A stretch of 64,000 bases of DNA from NCBI GenBank assembly GCA_950295325.1, contig OX485804.1:66564033-66628032 (forward strand), given 5' to 3'. The notes below the pieces were generated by a model. It saw nothing but the letters and a program-made list of their open reading frames with translations, was not told the DNA's origin and ran no database searches. Position 1 is the stretch's first letter, and each line of letters begins with the position of its first letter. Source of the DNA: Polytrichum commune (lineage: Eukaryota > Streptophyta > Polytrichopsida > Polytrichales > Polytrichaceae). Of this stretch, positions 23,209 through 37,032 are shown in pieces. Both the position numbers and the translations under genes were made by a program.

Positions 23209-26200
23209 CCTCCACATGCGTAGGATTCTGTCGTTTTCAGAGGCATTTCCCTGCTCTGCTGGGGCATATTTGTGTATCAATCACGTCTTGCTTACAACAG
23301 GTCGATGGCGTCGTCAATTCTACAATTCTATAAGCTTAAGATTAGGCAAATGGAGGAGGAGAGTGGTGGTCTGGGATGAAGTAGGGACTTGAAATATCCA
23401 GTATGGCGAGTACATCTGCGGATTTGAGTGGGGGCGGATCTTCCACGGGCCATGACACTTCTCCAAGCTCCACCGATCCAATCATTTAAGTAGGTCTCAC
23501 TGTCCAAAAACCTTGTGACGAATCTTCGACATATTTTCACACTACAGGGTGTCTCTGTTTATCTCCAAGGATGCATGTCTTGAAGTTCATATTAGCTTAC
23601 CTATGACAGTGAGTGGCTTCAGGTCGTCTTGGTGACACAGTCCCTTCCAAGGCCTTTTGACAGGAAATAGGATGAGTATCTTCCTTGAGGAGCAGAAGCA
23701 ACGTGTAGCATAGATGTTGTAGTGGGATTCGTACGTATGCGTGTTTCATCTTTTCTATCGAGGGAAGAATTTGCAATTTGCAAGGGCAAGGTGAGAAGAA
23801 ATCCAGGATGATCGGCAGTCACTAATTAAGGTTCTCTGATAATAGTTGTGAGAGATTCTGCACAAGATCCGATTAGGAGGTTGATAGGAGTCGAGGTTGA
23901 GGAGGCCTGCATTATTGGAATGGACAAGTCTCACGGAGTTTGAATCCCTTGGTATCAAGGTATTTGTCAGACATGGTGTAGTTCACTTTTCATGATCAAC
24001 AGTCGCAGGGCTGAGGTTGCATAGTTGCTCGTCTTTTAGGTTTTACGTTTTACCTGGTTCAAAAATCTTGATACGTAGATGACAAGACGACGTCCTGAGC
24101 CAGTAAAGCCGGTTCTGTCTCCAGATGGCCAGCACTAATGTAGCTCAGTTGCAACAATGCAGCAATGTTGAAGGTGCCATAGACATTGAGCTCCAGGTGA
24201 AAGGCTGCGGAGTACTTCTTCGATGTCTGTGTGATTGCAGAGATTGATCAAGTGTGGAGACCCTGCAAATCATCTGGAAAGGAGTAAAGCAGGAGTTGCA
24301 GACCCTGTGAAAGATGATAAAGTCCGCCTCCAAAGGTCCTTAACGCTCTAATCCCAAGACCAGATGACATACAGACTAGTTCCTTGGCAAGAGAAGATGA
24401 GGATCAGGGACCTGGCACAGAAAGGAGTTTCAAAATTTATGTAGGGATGCACTTGAATGGGTGAAGTGGGCTATGTTTCAGCGAGGACCTCATACTGTGT
24501 TGGCAGAGCTGGACAAGTACATGGGGGTCCTAGAGGTGTGTGAGGAGCAATCTTCACTCTTAATGAATTTGCATATAGATGTCGGACAGGTGAATCTTGT
24601 CCCGAATCTGTCATCTGTGTCCCTTGTTTCCAACATGGTGATCATGCCAGTCATGGCTATTTTACAGATTTAGTTGCCTCTGGTGGAGTCGGATGCTGTA
24701 AGTGCGGGGATATTATTGCATGGAAAGAATTTGGTTCCTGCTCCAGGCATTGTGGTCCTGGCAAGGGGGCACCGCTGCCTCTCTTTACTGTGGAATCAGC
24801 ATCGTCTGTGATGGAAGCTCTTTTGCACCATTGGGTTCATCGGTTGAGTGTAGGGTAACCGTAGGGGCTCAAGATATGGAATCAGCAAACAGTGGAGGAG
24901 AAGGTGGCATCCCTACTTTCAGCAGCATGCATTGATATGTTACTGGATTTTTGCATATATGGTGAGGCCATGGTGGTCTTCACAGACAACCTTCACAACA
25001 ATCTGCGAAGAACTCAGAAAAATAGAACAAACTTTCATTTCCTCGAATTTTCCAACTCCTCAAGTCAATTCCCAAAGAAGGTCGTGCACAATTAGTTAGT
25101 ATTGGAAGGGCAAAGAATTATCAAGTGATAAGAAGCAGCACCATGCCCATTTCTCTTTGTTGAGGCAGTAGTCGTTGGGGGCCCTCTAATTCTCTTGATG
25201 CCCGTTTCAAGAATACATTAAGACTTGGACCAACTTGAAAATGAAGCAACACCATAATTCAAGCTGGTTGCAACGTCGGAGTGATCTTTCTCTTCCTTCT
25301 GTTGAATGTATTCCAGTGTGTTTCTATTGGGGAACATGCAACTCTGCAACAACTAATCTAGGAAGCATCCTACAAACAAAATGTGCACGAGCAGAAGTAA
25401 AGCCCAGTGTTGCTCCACATGCAGTGCCTGCTCAGGAGGGCGCGTGTATAAAGATACCTCTAACCTACACCTCCAAGAGTTCACCATTTGTGTTGATGTA
25501 TTGAACTGTGATCTGTAGATTCTAAAATCAGCGCATCACAAGGACATTTATCATCAGCATGCATAGTTGCATTTAATGTCACCGAAAATGTCATAAATTG
25601 TTCAGAGACTGTTAGATCCACAACCACTGAGTCACACTAACGGCAATGTTCAGTTTAGTGCAGGTCTGACTTCCTCTATGCGATTAGGGTTTGCATAAAG
25701 CTTCCCTGATAATTGTGCTAGGTAAAGTGCAAAATGTCCAGTGTAAACTCTACTGGTGTGTTGATCGCTCTGATGTGTTGCAGAATTTAAACGCTGGGTT
25801 TTCATTTGATGGGACCTTGCTGAACAGGGAGAATCGGACAAGCATCAGATGCTGATTTTGAATTAGAACTGGAAAGTCTTAATGAGTACAGATAAGATTA
25901 TGCGACAGTGTACAATGGCATGGTTTAAATGACATGTTATTCAACATAATACTTTGAGTTGGTAGACAATATACCACATTTGCATGCCCAGCTGAGAATT
26001 TGGGTAGGAATATAAGAACGTCTCATGACCTTTGACTCTTGAGCATATAACTAAATATCAGTTATGTGCTAAAAATTCCAAATATTTTGGTGTGATGTGC
26101 CATGTCACATGTGAAAGTATGCTACTGGCAATGACATATATAGGCCTACTGGTCCTTAATCAAACGGTTATCTTGACAATCAATCACACCCCAAAACAGG

Positions 26201-26753
26201 AACCAACCTTAGCCTTGATGATATATTACAATAGGACCAAAGTGCACAAAATCTTGCCTACATTTGAAAATGCAAAATTGTTCCTAAACAACCACTACGA
26301 ACTGCATAAAATTTAGACATGGAGGGACATTGATATTGTGCCTGTTCCAAGCTAAATTCACACCACCAGATTACTACCAAGGCAACAATGTAAGACAAAA
26401 CCTAAGACTGTAACTGTTACGTCAGATATTTGAGCTCGACGTGCATCCTCAATGCTAGCATGTCATGCTTTTTTTAACGTTCTATGCTCTTAACCAAGCC
26501 TTATCTGTATGCTCTTCATACCATTAAGGTTGTCGTTACTCAAATCCTTGAATGATGGACCTTTCCGCTATAATATTCTCTAATCACAACAGGATAATAA
26601 TGCAAAAGCATTTCTGTCAGTATGACACATATGTTTACCTTGTAACAACACATGTTGAATGGCATGATCTGAGATAAGAATCTCTGGAGGGAAAGCGTGA
26701 AAGCTCAAAGACTTAAAAGTGGCGTCGAAGAGGAAAAGACGTGAGACTTCTTA

Positions 26754-29700
26754 TTAGTGCCGCAACTCGAAAAAGAAGCGACTGAGTTGTTGAGCACCCA
26801 CAAATGCAAGATCGACTGCTACCACCAGTGCAAACTGCACATAAACAAGCACAACATCAACTTCCAAACTCCATATTAAAACTAAGCTCATGAGCCTAAT
26901 ACAATAGCCATCTCATATATGTACCGCAGACACTTCGCTAAATGCAAATTTGACTAGTATGAGATCAACTAACATATTTAGAGTGAACTGAGTTTGCACT
27001 TGTTTGTCAAAGTGCAGAGAATTGCGAGAGATGCATAAAAAACAATCTAAATGATTACTTTAATCTACACCTTATGATGTTCTTACCAATCTTGCAAATA
27101 ATGCTGCACGATAACCAAAGCCCTGTTTCTTTGCTTCCAGTCTTTGTACATCTGTCCATCTACAGCACGCAATGCCCATAAATTAAAAACAGTAGCACCT
27201 CAAGCTCCAATAAGGTTTAACCTTTAGCAATTTTTAATTCAGATAGCCCCTTAGTAATACATACCAGTCCCCCTGCTCAACTCGTATGTTTTGTTTTCTT
27301 TCTGAGATTGACGACCTTGACCTACATGTCACTAACCCAAACTCTATCAAGACAATCAAATCTCTGGCACTCGCCGTCCAATTTACACCTTCTGCTTTAT
27401 GTACAACAGATCACTCCTTGGTGACATTTAGTGTAAACTCTAACGCTTGCAAGCTTAATATCACCATTAAGAACACAAATATCTGTTTCCTAAGATGGGA
27501 GGCAAAAAGCACATCTAATTTTTATTGGATGTGCAAACAACCTCAAAACACAGAGCAGATTAAAGAGCCGAACTCACCCAATAAACTCTGATACTCCGCC
27601 AATACCCCCAAAGGTGAATGGTTGGGATCCTACCCTCTCCAAGTCCTGTCCAAGAGATACGAATGTCACTAGCAATTAGAAATTGCAATCGATCACAAAA
27701 CCAAGTACATCGAACCATGAAACAACATCTGACATACTTGATAAGGAGACAAATCTAGCTTAATTAATACTGAAAGAGAAAAGAAAAAGTACAGACCACT
27801 ACAACATTTTCCAACCGTTCAAAAGCTTTTAAGTGCCAAAGGCTATTTTTGTTTTCAAATACCATTTGCCACAAAGTGCAGGAACTGCAACTAGCAGGCA
27901 ATGATGTAGATGGGTGAAAAAACATTGGGAGGTGCAATAAAAAGAGATGGCAAGACAAAAATAAAAAATTGATTGTAGGGACTGATGAGATTTCGAACCC
28001 AATTTTTGGATTGGGACATAATTGACAAGTGCTACCGTACACCAGAGACCCATGACTATTTATCTTGCATAATCAAGTATATGAATCAAAGCAATCAGAT
28101 AATGTTAAGCCCATTGTTAGACAGAGACATAATTTTAGAAAACCTCCTTAGTCAACTATATTCCTCAAGCCAAATTGCTAAATAAGAGTAAAGGGGTTTT
28201 GAATAATCTTGACAATCTAAGATGGTATGAGGAAATGAAGTGAAGATAGACATACTCCTTCTTGAACAGCATCCAAACCGCCATTGAGCCAAAACAGATT
28301 CCTATAGCCAGCCTTGTATAGTTGCTCGCATGCTGCCAATGACCTGTGAAATAATCTGGTCAGTAAGAATAATCTGATCCCTATGTATAAACTTGCACTA
28401 AATGCACCTGAGTGGGCACAACATCCACACAAAAGGAAGAGATGACTCACCGAAGGCCCTTCTGACACCCGACAATGATATTTGCACTTTTGGGGACTTT
28501 AGCAACAACATCGGGCATAAATCGCCTGCCACAAATCACCACAAACAACCAATCTCAAATATCTTTCCACATCGAAGTTTAATACCAGTATTCATTTACA
28601 TTAAAAAAGTATGAACTTCAAACACAAATTCATGCCAGCAATTTATCCTCCTCTCCACCATTTTCCTTCCCAACAGTCTGACCCGCTTGCATATGATAAT
28701 ATTTCACTATACTACTACATCAAGTGTGCTAGAAAAATGTGACAAGGTGATGGTCTCCAGTGCACTCACTCATTGTATTTCATAAGCGGCAGACCATTCC
28801 ACCAACCACCTGAAATGGCATTCCAACAAGCGGTAAAGCTGTTACTTTACAAGCTGTGGCACAGAGCAGAAATATAATAAATAAATGTCTATTCCTATCC
28901 AAGGACTGGTTCATCAGATCTTTTTATAAAAGAGTCTAGTTGACAACAGGTAGACAGTGGCTGACCAACATCCCAAGCTTTGCACAACAAATGTAGTTTC
29001 CTTTCATAAATTGAGGAAAAGATATACCCATAGTGAAGTTGGAGAATTTTCTCAATAATGTCCCAGGGTCCAAACTTTGATCAACGTCATATATGGGGAT
29101 CCAGATGGAGTCCTTTACATAGGCCTGAACAAACAAGCACCACACAAAAGCCCATATTCATTTATTTAAATTCGTATTCAATAGCTAATAAATAAAAAGA
29201 GGCAGATCAAAATATGACTGCTTCCAAAAAATTGTTTGTGCAACATTAGATGACAAATAGGTTAGATATCAAACACTCTTGTTGTCATATGTCCAGATAT
29301 GAAAAAATTAAGCAACTAGGGGCATGTAGAGTGTGTGCAGGATTCCATGTCTATTCTTTCCTGATTCAGAAACTAACAGGTTCATGTACCACAAAATTCG
29401 ATGTTTAATTTGGTGACTTGAGGCAGATGGAGGAGATAAGAATTATTGGAAATTTTAAAAAACTGCAAAGCAAACCTGCCATTTAGCATATATGTCAACC
29501 AGATCATCACCACTTCAATACTAGACCTGACGGCTAGAACGATAGACTTAGAATCCAGCTCACTATGCTGCAATGCTATTACCAAAACATAATCCTTCTT
29601 GCTTTGTACATAGTGCAGCTAAAATGCCAAATTCTCAATTTGCAGCCAACTACAATGCCAGGCTGGACTACCATTTGCTATTTGTATGGAAAAACATTTA

Positions 29701-31886
29701 CCACTCAAGGGCCATTCCAAATGCAAACAGAAGCATCACCACAATCAATAACTCTTACCTTATTACGTTCCGACGATGGCCGCACATCCAAGAGCGTGTA
29801 TCCATTCAGCTGGATAGCGTAACCTGCCTCCTTGGGTGACAGAGACTTCACCTTTCCTTCTTTCACCTGTCCCAGTCATACAAGCAAAAAAAAATATCCC
29901 TTCAGGATGTGCCACGCATTATTAAGCTATCCTCCAATCTAGCATGACTATCAATCAGGAGTTGGTTGTTTTGCATACAACACCTTCCATATTCGGTAAG
30001 TTATTGGTGCATAATCAGAAGGTAGTGTGGAGGTTTGAAGGAAGAGCATTCTATAGCAGTTCGTTGAGTGTCATACTCATTTTGGCATCCCAAGAGGTGC
30101 TAAAATGAGTTTGGCCCTTGCTGAACCCGAATAGGTTGCTCCTCAATCAGATTCAAACACTACCTCCGAGAATGCACCACAAGTGGAAAGTATGATATTA
30201 TAAGTTTTTTGATATTATGATATTGTACGCAAAACAACCAATGGAAAATCATAGGGGACCAACTCTGGACAAAATGCCCCATTGAGTTAGAGAATAAATC
30301 TATAGCTCTATTGCCCAGTACAATAAACATCAGGGTACATGGGATATGGGGTCCCACAAATGAGATGAAGGGTCTTAAAATGGGGTACTAAAGAAAAAAA
30401 CAATCTCCTATTGGTCGTCAGTTCATTTAACCATGTCAACCACGGGGAAAAAGTGCCACTTGTGGTTAGTTGCCCATAATGACTCCCAAATAGGTTAGTC
30501 ACCGCAATACATGGATGCTTGAGAATGGTGGTTGTGTGCACACATACAAAAAAGCTATCTTCTTCAAGAGGACTGCTCCTTTGCACTTAGCGCAATCACA
30601 AATTTGCACTTGAGCCATGTGGCCGGAGAATACTTCACTTTTGTCATGACATAGATCCCTTTATTTTTGTTCCTTAAGCCAAATATATTTATCATGAGAG
30701 AGTGGTACTAGTGCTAACGATTAGGGACCCAATATACTAGAACCATGTCATACTGGACACTACCACAGAAGAATACAGAAACCATGTAAAGTATATCTTA
30801 ATACTAGACTTACCTGTGTCTCCCACCGCTTCTCAGCTGCACGCATCGCCTTCATTTGATCTGCCAAGTCTTGGGCGCACCTAATTTGACCCTGCCACAA
30901 ATAACCCATGAAAATTCAAAATTGGTTGAAATTCCCTGTATGACTAATCTATGTCAATAATCAAACAACACTTGCAGATAAAGGTGACCAGTATATAATA
31001 AAGTAGCAACCCAAGAGAGATAATTAATCCAAAACTTTCAGAGTAGCATACTAATGCAGAGCAATGAAAAGGAGAAAACAGACATTAGAGTAAGATAAGA
31101 ATAAACAATTCACACATGTGGCAATAGCCAATTACATCTTTAGAGGTAACAGGAAGACTCAAGCAAATTGTGGTAAAGCATGTGTAGAAAGACCTCACTT
31201 TTGACAAAAGGAAATCATGAGAGGTAGGGCCAACCCCTGAAGTAGGAAAAACCAAAGCCAAAAGTTTAGTTTATTCAAGAAACCACCCTATTTTGCTAAG
31301 AGGGCTTTAACAAGCTCCCCTATAAGGCATTTTGCAAAGCCTTGATAATTGTTTCAAATGCAAGTAAGATAGAGCATGCTAGAACCCTCACCCCACCCAC
31401 AACCAACAACCTAAAATCTTGCACAATAAGTACATATTGATTTTGAGAGTATCCACCATCTTAACATCAAGCTTCCATGACAGTTTTGCATCATCCACCA
31501 ATAGAACATTGAACCTTTCTATCTTTTGCATATGAAATTAATATTAAGATATACTTTGGTTCACTGGAATCCCCTGTCAATTGCTCACAAAAATCAGTTC
31601 GAAGTTTTTCAATGTGACACTAAGTATCTATGCTCAGCAATGGTATAAGCACCATCTACATTACAGAAAGAGGAGTTAGGTCACTAACCGCAGCGGAATG
31701 TGATGACCACCTCTGTACTGTAGAATTGCGCAATGTGAGCGCCCGGAGGTGGGCAGTCAAGGCTGAAACACAGGAAAGTTGAGAGACTTGCATTTGATCA
31801 TTTCTGCAATGCCCTTTTCTCTCTCCTGTTTGAAGAGGCCCTGCCACCACTCCTGTGGCCTTCAAAGTCAGCCCCGCCATTGCCAT
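26754..31886 (-). CDS. Rhodanese-like protein, chloroplast STR11 type
   Basis: A single-domain rhodanese-like protein with an N-terminal transit-like region and a C-terminal membrane span; Arabidopsis STR11 is plastid-targeted. Exons in coding order: 31689-31886, 30814-30891, 29759-29866, 29028-29124, 28770-28809, 28451-28525, 28256-28343, 27578-27645, 27087-27159, 26754-26834. All are GT-AG and in phase, giving 906 nt and 301 aa (STR11 is about 292). The first 66 residues are rich in Ser, Thr and Arg with few acids, suiting a transit peptide. The rhodanese fold shows GYTLLDVRP, SIWIPIYDVD, GGWWNGLP and the active-site loop IIVGCQKGLRS with Cys near residue 194, then GYRNLFWLNGG. The tail FALVVAVDLAFVGAQQLSRF is hydrophobic and probably a membrane anchor. 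The biochemical substrate of this subgroup is unknown. A MITE lies in one intron. Confidence 0.93.
29925..30309. mobile_element. MITE family 2, copy 2, in a rhodanese-gene intron
   Basis: The ends are inverted: GGTTGTTTTGCATAC on the left and GTACGCAAAACAACCAATGG on the right, with outer blocks AAGCTATCC and ATAGCTCT. It also carries the inverted GGTAGTGTGGAGG and ACACTACCTCCGAG blocks. It matches the element at 3311-3649. No coding content. Confidence 0.65.
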
Positions 31887-31899
31887 CTGTAACCCTCTG

Positions 31900-33230
31900 C
31901 AGGATCCTTTTCAAGCACTGCCAAAGATTCACACATACAAGTATTTCAGTACATCTCTTCTTTGAAAGAGACCTATCAACCCTGAACCTAAACCCCCAAC
32001 ACACTCAAAGGCTGGGAATTGTGTGATCTTGCTCACAATTACAAAACGTTTTTTTGCTTAGTTTTCTGCTACCCACATGTGCGGAATTTCTTACGAAGAC
32101 TCAAAAATCCCTTCAAGCACCGAGAGGTACAAACCCTGGCCCTAAACCCAAACACCATTCGGTATGATTTCAGCACAGCTTTTCTTTAAGGAGACCTATC
32201 AACCCTGAACCTAAACCCAACACTTCCAAACGCTGGAAATTGTGCACCTTGCACACAAACACAGAACCTTTTTTTTTCCTTAGTTTGCTGGTACCCACAT
32301 GTGCGAAATTTCCTATGAAGACTCAAAGGTCCTTTCAAGCACCGCCAATGATTCCCAAAAAACAACCGCTTCAGTGATACTTTCCTTCAAAGAAAAAGTA
32401 CCAACCTGACCCTAAACCCAACACCATTCAGTAAGAATTTCAGTAGAGCTTTTCTCTATGGACACCTATCACCCTGAACCAAAACCGAACACATTCGAAC
32501 GCTGGAAATTGTGTAACCTTGCACACAATCACAAAACCTTTTTTCCTTAGTTTTCTGGTACCCCAAGGTGCGGAATTTCCTATCAAGACTCAAAAACCCT
32601 TTCAATCATCATAAAAGATTTACAAGAACACTTTCCTTCAAGGAAAAAGAACCAACATTGACCCTAACCCCAACACCATTCAGTTAGAATTTCAGTGCAG
32701 CTTTTCTTTAAGGAGACCTATCAACCCTGAACCTACATCCAACACAGTCAGAAGCTGGAAATTATGTACATAAAACCTTCGTTCTTAGTTTCTGGTACCC
32801 GCATGTGCGGAATTTCCTATGAAGACTCAAAAGTCCTTTCAAGCACCCTAAAAGATTCACAAAGAACAATCACTTCACTGCAGCTTTCGTTCATGCAAAG
32901 ATTACCAACCTTGACCTTAAACCCCAACACATTCAACCGCTGGAAATTAAGAAACCTTCCAAACAACCACAAAACCTCGTCTTCTTGGTTTTCTGGTACT
33001 CACCGGTGCAGAATTTCCTAAGCAAACTCAAAATCCTTTCAAGCTCCGCAAGAGATTCACAAGCGAAACTTTGGTTCAAGGAAAAAGTGCCAACACTGAC
33101 CCTAAACACAACACATTCAAAGCCTGGAATTCGGTGTGAACTATGTGCAATCAATCACAAGGCTTTTCCTCAGTTTTTCTGGTACTCACCGGTGTAGAAT
33201 TTGTTGAGAAAGCTCCGAGGAATGTAATGT
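31900..33230. repeat. degenerate tandem repeats upstream of the rhodanese gene
   Basis: About six imperfect units of roughly 180-270 bp. Each has a GGAAATTGTG-type block (near 32,009, 32,233, 32,502, 32,755, 32,941 and 33,124), a TTTTCTGGTACCC block, GCGGAATTTCCTA, GACTCAAA with CCTTTCAAGCACC, and GACCCTAAACCCAACAC. The array begins immediately upstream of the start codon, so it occupies the 5' UTR or proximal promoter. No coding frame runs through it. Confidence 0.75.
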
Positions 33231-36200
33231 GAGCTTAGAGAGCCTTGATGAAGCTCAGTATCGTGACTGTTGATGAGCTCCAGATCTCGTGCAAATCTTT
33301 ACACCAAGGTTTCCAGTAAGGAGCCTGCCGCACTATCCCACTCTATCCACTTCCGAAATCCAACCAGTCCGCGTTGAAGTCCGGTGGACAATTCCGCCGA
33401 CCATCGGTCACTAGCTGCGTCCAGGAGATACGGATCTTATCCGCTCCTACGGGCGACCTTCGGTCGGTGAGAAAATCCCGTGAAAACCATCGCCCAAGAG
33501 CTCGAACTGGCTCTTTAATCCAGTCGGCGACCGGCGGGAATGAATCGCCCTAGTATATTCCGTTCGAAGTTTTCTATGTGTTCCGCACCACCCTTCCTAC
33601 TGCTTGAATTAACCAAGTCCACCACCCGAGCCTACTCAAGCTTTTAAGTTATTGCAAAATCTTCTTCACATTCTATTTCTATAGTTTCAACATCTATTTG
33701 AAAATGAAATGAAATGAAATTGATTTTAATCTCCAGGAAGACCAAAAGGCTAATGGGACTGAAAGTACATCATGATGGTTTCAAACCAACTAATTCTCCA
33801 GAGTGGCAGAGTACGGTAGCTTCCGTGTGCTTTTGTAAGGAACTTGGGAATCAACCAGTTTGACACCATTCTGATGAATATTTAATCCCATCAGCCTTTT
33901 GTCTTCCCAATCTTTAAAATCAATTTCATTTCATTCCTTTGATGTCATTTCCCTCTCCACTTGGGCTTATGTAGAAGGTGTTAAAATCATTACTTTAAGT
34001 AGTGAGGATATATACTATAATTAGATTGATAAAAATGGAAGTTTCTTGTTAGCAAATTACAAAGGCTCTGCGATGCTCCATCCAATCATTGACAACAAGA
34101 AATGATTTAGGTAGCGGAAATTTTAATACCAATTAATATTGGTATATTTATTTAGAACAAATCATTTGTATTGTCAATATGTGTTATTTAAATTTGGATA
34201 TTGATATTTTTATAAGTTTTTAGTTTCAATATCGACATGTACCGTTGGAGGCCGGCAAAAGTTGTCCCTTGCATGTTCACTTTGAAGATTAGTTTTCATA
34301 ATATTTGATTATTAGATAATAATATTTAATCATTTTAATTAATGGAATATCATTTTTCATGGTATTTTCCTTATAAGAATTTAAATGAAATAATTTAGGG
34401 GTAAAACAACCATTTAAAAGCGTTGATTTCCAGTCAAATCAAAGATGTATTATGGAATGTAATTTAACCATTTTAAAATGAAAAATGCATGTGTATAGCA
34501 TGTGCTTATAAACGGTGGTTGAAACTTTACTAATGGATGAGCACTTTGGAGTTCATCACAAAGGGCATAAGCCATCTGCAAATGAGCCACTCGGGGCCGA
34601 GGCCTCTCCGTTGGTGGGAGGAGGAGGCCCCTCGTAGGAGAGGCGGTTCATTCGTATGCGGGTGTGAAGTTAAGACCAAACTCAATCATGATCTGCTCAA
34701 TAACGGGGGGCCAAAAAAAACCAAAAAAAAAACTTAGATTTATATCTTTGAGGTATAATTACATGTTGGCTTTGTGATCTTCACATTTCCTCATCCAAAA
34801 AACGCGACGTAAATTGTTCACAACATGCTTCCATTTCAGGCGAACTTATGATTAGTGTAACTTAATGTAACTCCTTTGGGGTATCCCACTTACATTTTGA
34901 GGTGGCCCTAGCGTGCATTAAAAGCACAATCATATATAGCAAAATGATGATGGTAATTGGGACTACACGAAGGAGGTAATCGATAGCCTCAGCAAACAAA
35001 AGAGAATCTACCAAGACTTCGTGGAAGATGAAATGATCAAATCAAGAACAAAGTACAAGTTACGTATTTGAGGATCACAGAGTATTTGAATCTCATGCAC
35101 ACCAAACCCGAAATCTGAAACCTTCCAGCATGTAAAAAGAAGATTAATTACCGTGGTAGGGTGTTTCTGCAATTTTTATTTGTAAAATAAACATAGGCTT
35201 GCTATAAAACTCAAACACTTGACTACACTATTTATCTCATTTAGTGAGGGTGGGATAATAGTGCGTGTGGGAAATTAGTGAAGGTGATACTAAAATTCTT
35301 CATGCTATGAAATTAGTGCCACCATAAGATCTAGGAAGCATTGTTCATCGCGGCAGTAATCACTGAAAGTACTAGCATTACTTACTATAAATAAATATAC
35401 TCACAACAAAAACTATTCACAACATTCATGCTATTCATACCAACATCAATGTCTCCTTATTATCTAAGTTTCTTTCCCAAATTAGTCTAGTTCAAGTGAT
35501 ATGAGCTGAATCAACAACAAACCTATAGGGGGTCAAGTTTTGATGTTGGATGGATGAGATATACGCCTATATGCAATAATTCCCCCTCTCCAAATATTTT
35601 GGAGTTGTGTACACAGGTAGATTACCTGGTTTATTCACAAACAAGTAGGTTTCATGAAGGGACAGTTGAGTAAGCATAATGAACTGAAATGTTTTACAAA
35701 TAGCACACAACATCACAAGTGCAGGATAAATTGTCGACCAAGTCCATTTCACTTTATATAATAATGCTAAAAGCACAGTTTATGTTGGGAGGACAGCCTA
35801 GTGTTGATGTCCAATTGCCTGGGGTAAGAGAAACTCTTAGATGGCACATGGTGTACTATAGTCGCATAATTTAGCTAATACTTGTCCCAAGAAAACTTTG
35901 ATGTGTCGATTTTTTTTCCTAAATAACCCTTTGAGGATGCCCGGGGAGGGCACTCGCGAAAATTTATTAAACCATGTGAGAAAGAATGTAGGGTATTTTT
36001 TATTCATTTGTGATAAAATTTATACAATTCTTCGATATAATGAAGCACCTCTTCAATTACAAAGTTGTGTGTATAAAAAAATAAGGGTACCATATAATGC
36101 ATCAATTTATCTAATTCTTTCAATCTAAAATAGGGTTGGGAATAGTAGGTAGAGAAAAAAAATATTGAGGCAGAGGTATATAATGCATTTTATGGTGGTC

Positions 36201-37032
36201 AATGGATGAAAAACTATCCATTTTCAATCCAAAGTCCCGAATGAAAAATTTGGATGACAAGGGTTTTGGTGTTCTTTGCTTTGTGCGTTGTATCTTTGAT
36301 TTTTGCCTAGGGTTGCTTGCGCCAATGCAGCGCTACTTGTGAGGCATGATTTGGTGTTGAAGTTCTTGACGTGCATTTTGTGGTTGTGTGCGGTTTTCGG
36401 AGTTCTAGTAGTAGAATCTTGTCTTCATTCGTTTTATTTTGGTGCTTCTCTCAAGTTTACTTGCTTCAAGTTTGTTTGATTTGAACATTGTTTGATGTAT
36501 GTTTTGGAACAATAGGAGGTCCTAATAATGCTTCAAGTTTTTATGTTTTGGTACATTGTTTGATGTCTTCAATCTAGACATGGTTTATTGAATTTTTACT
36601 ACAAACTTTCAAGAGTCCTATGAGTTGTCATTCATGGGGTCAAATATAAAAATTATAAGGAACATAGGGTTCTAGAAACTAGTTCAGTTGCGACTTTATA
36701 AATACAAATAGGGGCATCTAAAATGACAAAATTTAGATTTATATGTACTGATAGGGTGTAAAGAATTCCAATTTCTTAGATAAATAGCCCCATGATAAAT
36801 ACCCTTCCGTCGCAGATGGGTTATTAAATACATGTATGAGTGCCCTCCCCGGGTGAGGATGTGTGTTGAAGTTTATGTTCATGATTCTTTAATGACCAAA
36901 AGAGCCCTGATTCAGCTCCCAGTAAAGTTCTCCCTGCAAGTTTGTATTCTTATTGAATGATTTCCCTTGTAAAGGGACAGTATATACACACTACTTCCAG
37001 ATTTAACAAGACTGACACTTCCTTCCTCACAA
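33231..37032. other. AT-rich non-coding stretch
   Basis: No gene is visible. It contains a 236-bp inverted-repeat element (33,702-33,937) and a copy of the dispersed repeat seen at 0.5 kb (about 35,480-35,570). GC-richer sequence at 33.3-33.55 kb, with GGCGACCTTCGGTCGGTGAG, may be the distal promoter of the rhodanese gene. Confidence 0.5.
33702..33937. mobile_element. 236-bp MITE with ~55-bp inverted ends
   Basis: The left end GAAATGAAATTGATTTTAAT continues into GGAAGACCAAAAGGCTAATG. The right end is its inverse, with CATCAGCCTTTTGTCTTCCC followed by AAAATCAATTTCATTTCATT. Arms match over about 55 bp. It has no coding capacity and no clear target duplication. Confidence 0.75.

Larger units (their letters stand above)
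18515..26753. other. 8.2-kb intergenic region without a supported gene
   Basis: Only short frames occur, with no convincing splice chain. The interval holds two nested inverted-repeat elements (19,180-20,785 and 22,467-23,208), listed separately. Parts of 24.4-25.5 kb have fairly balanced composition and could be a decayed coding sequence, but stops break every frame and I recognise nothing. Confidence 0.5.

Noticed and set aside
24400-25500. Decayed retrotransposon gag/pol
   Set aside because: Every frame is broken and no zinc knuckle, protease or reverse-transcriptase motif can be read.
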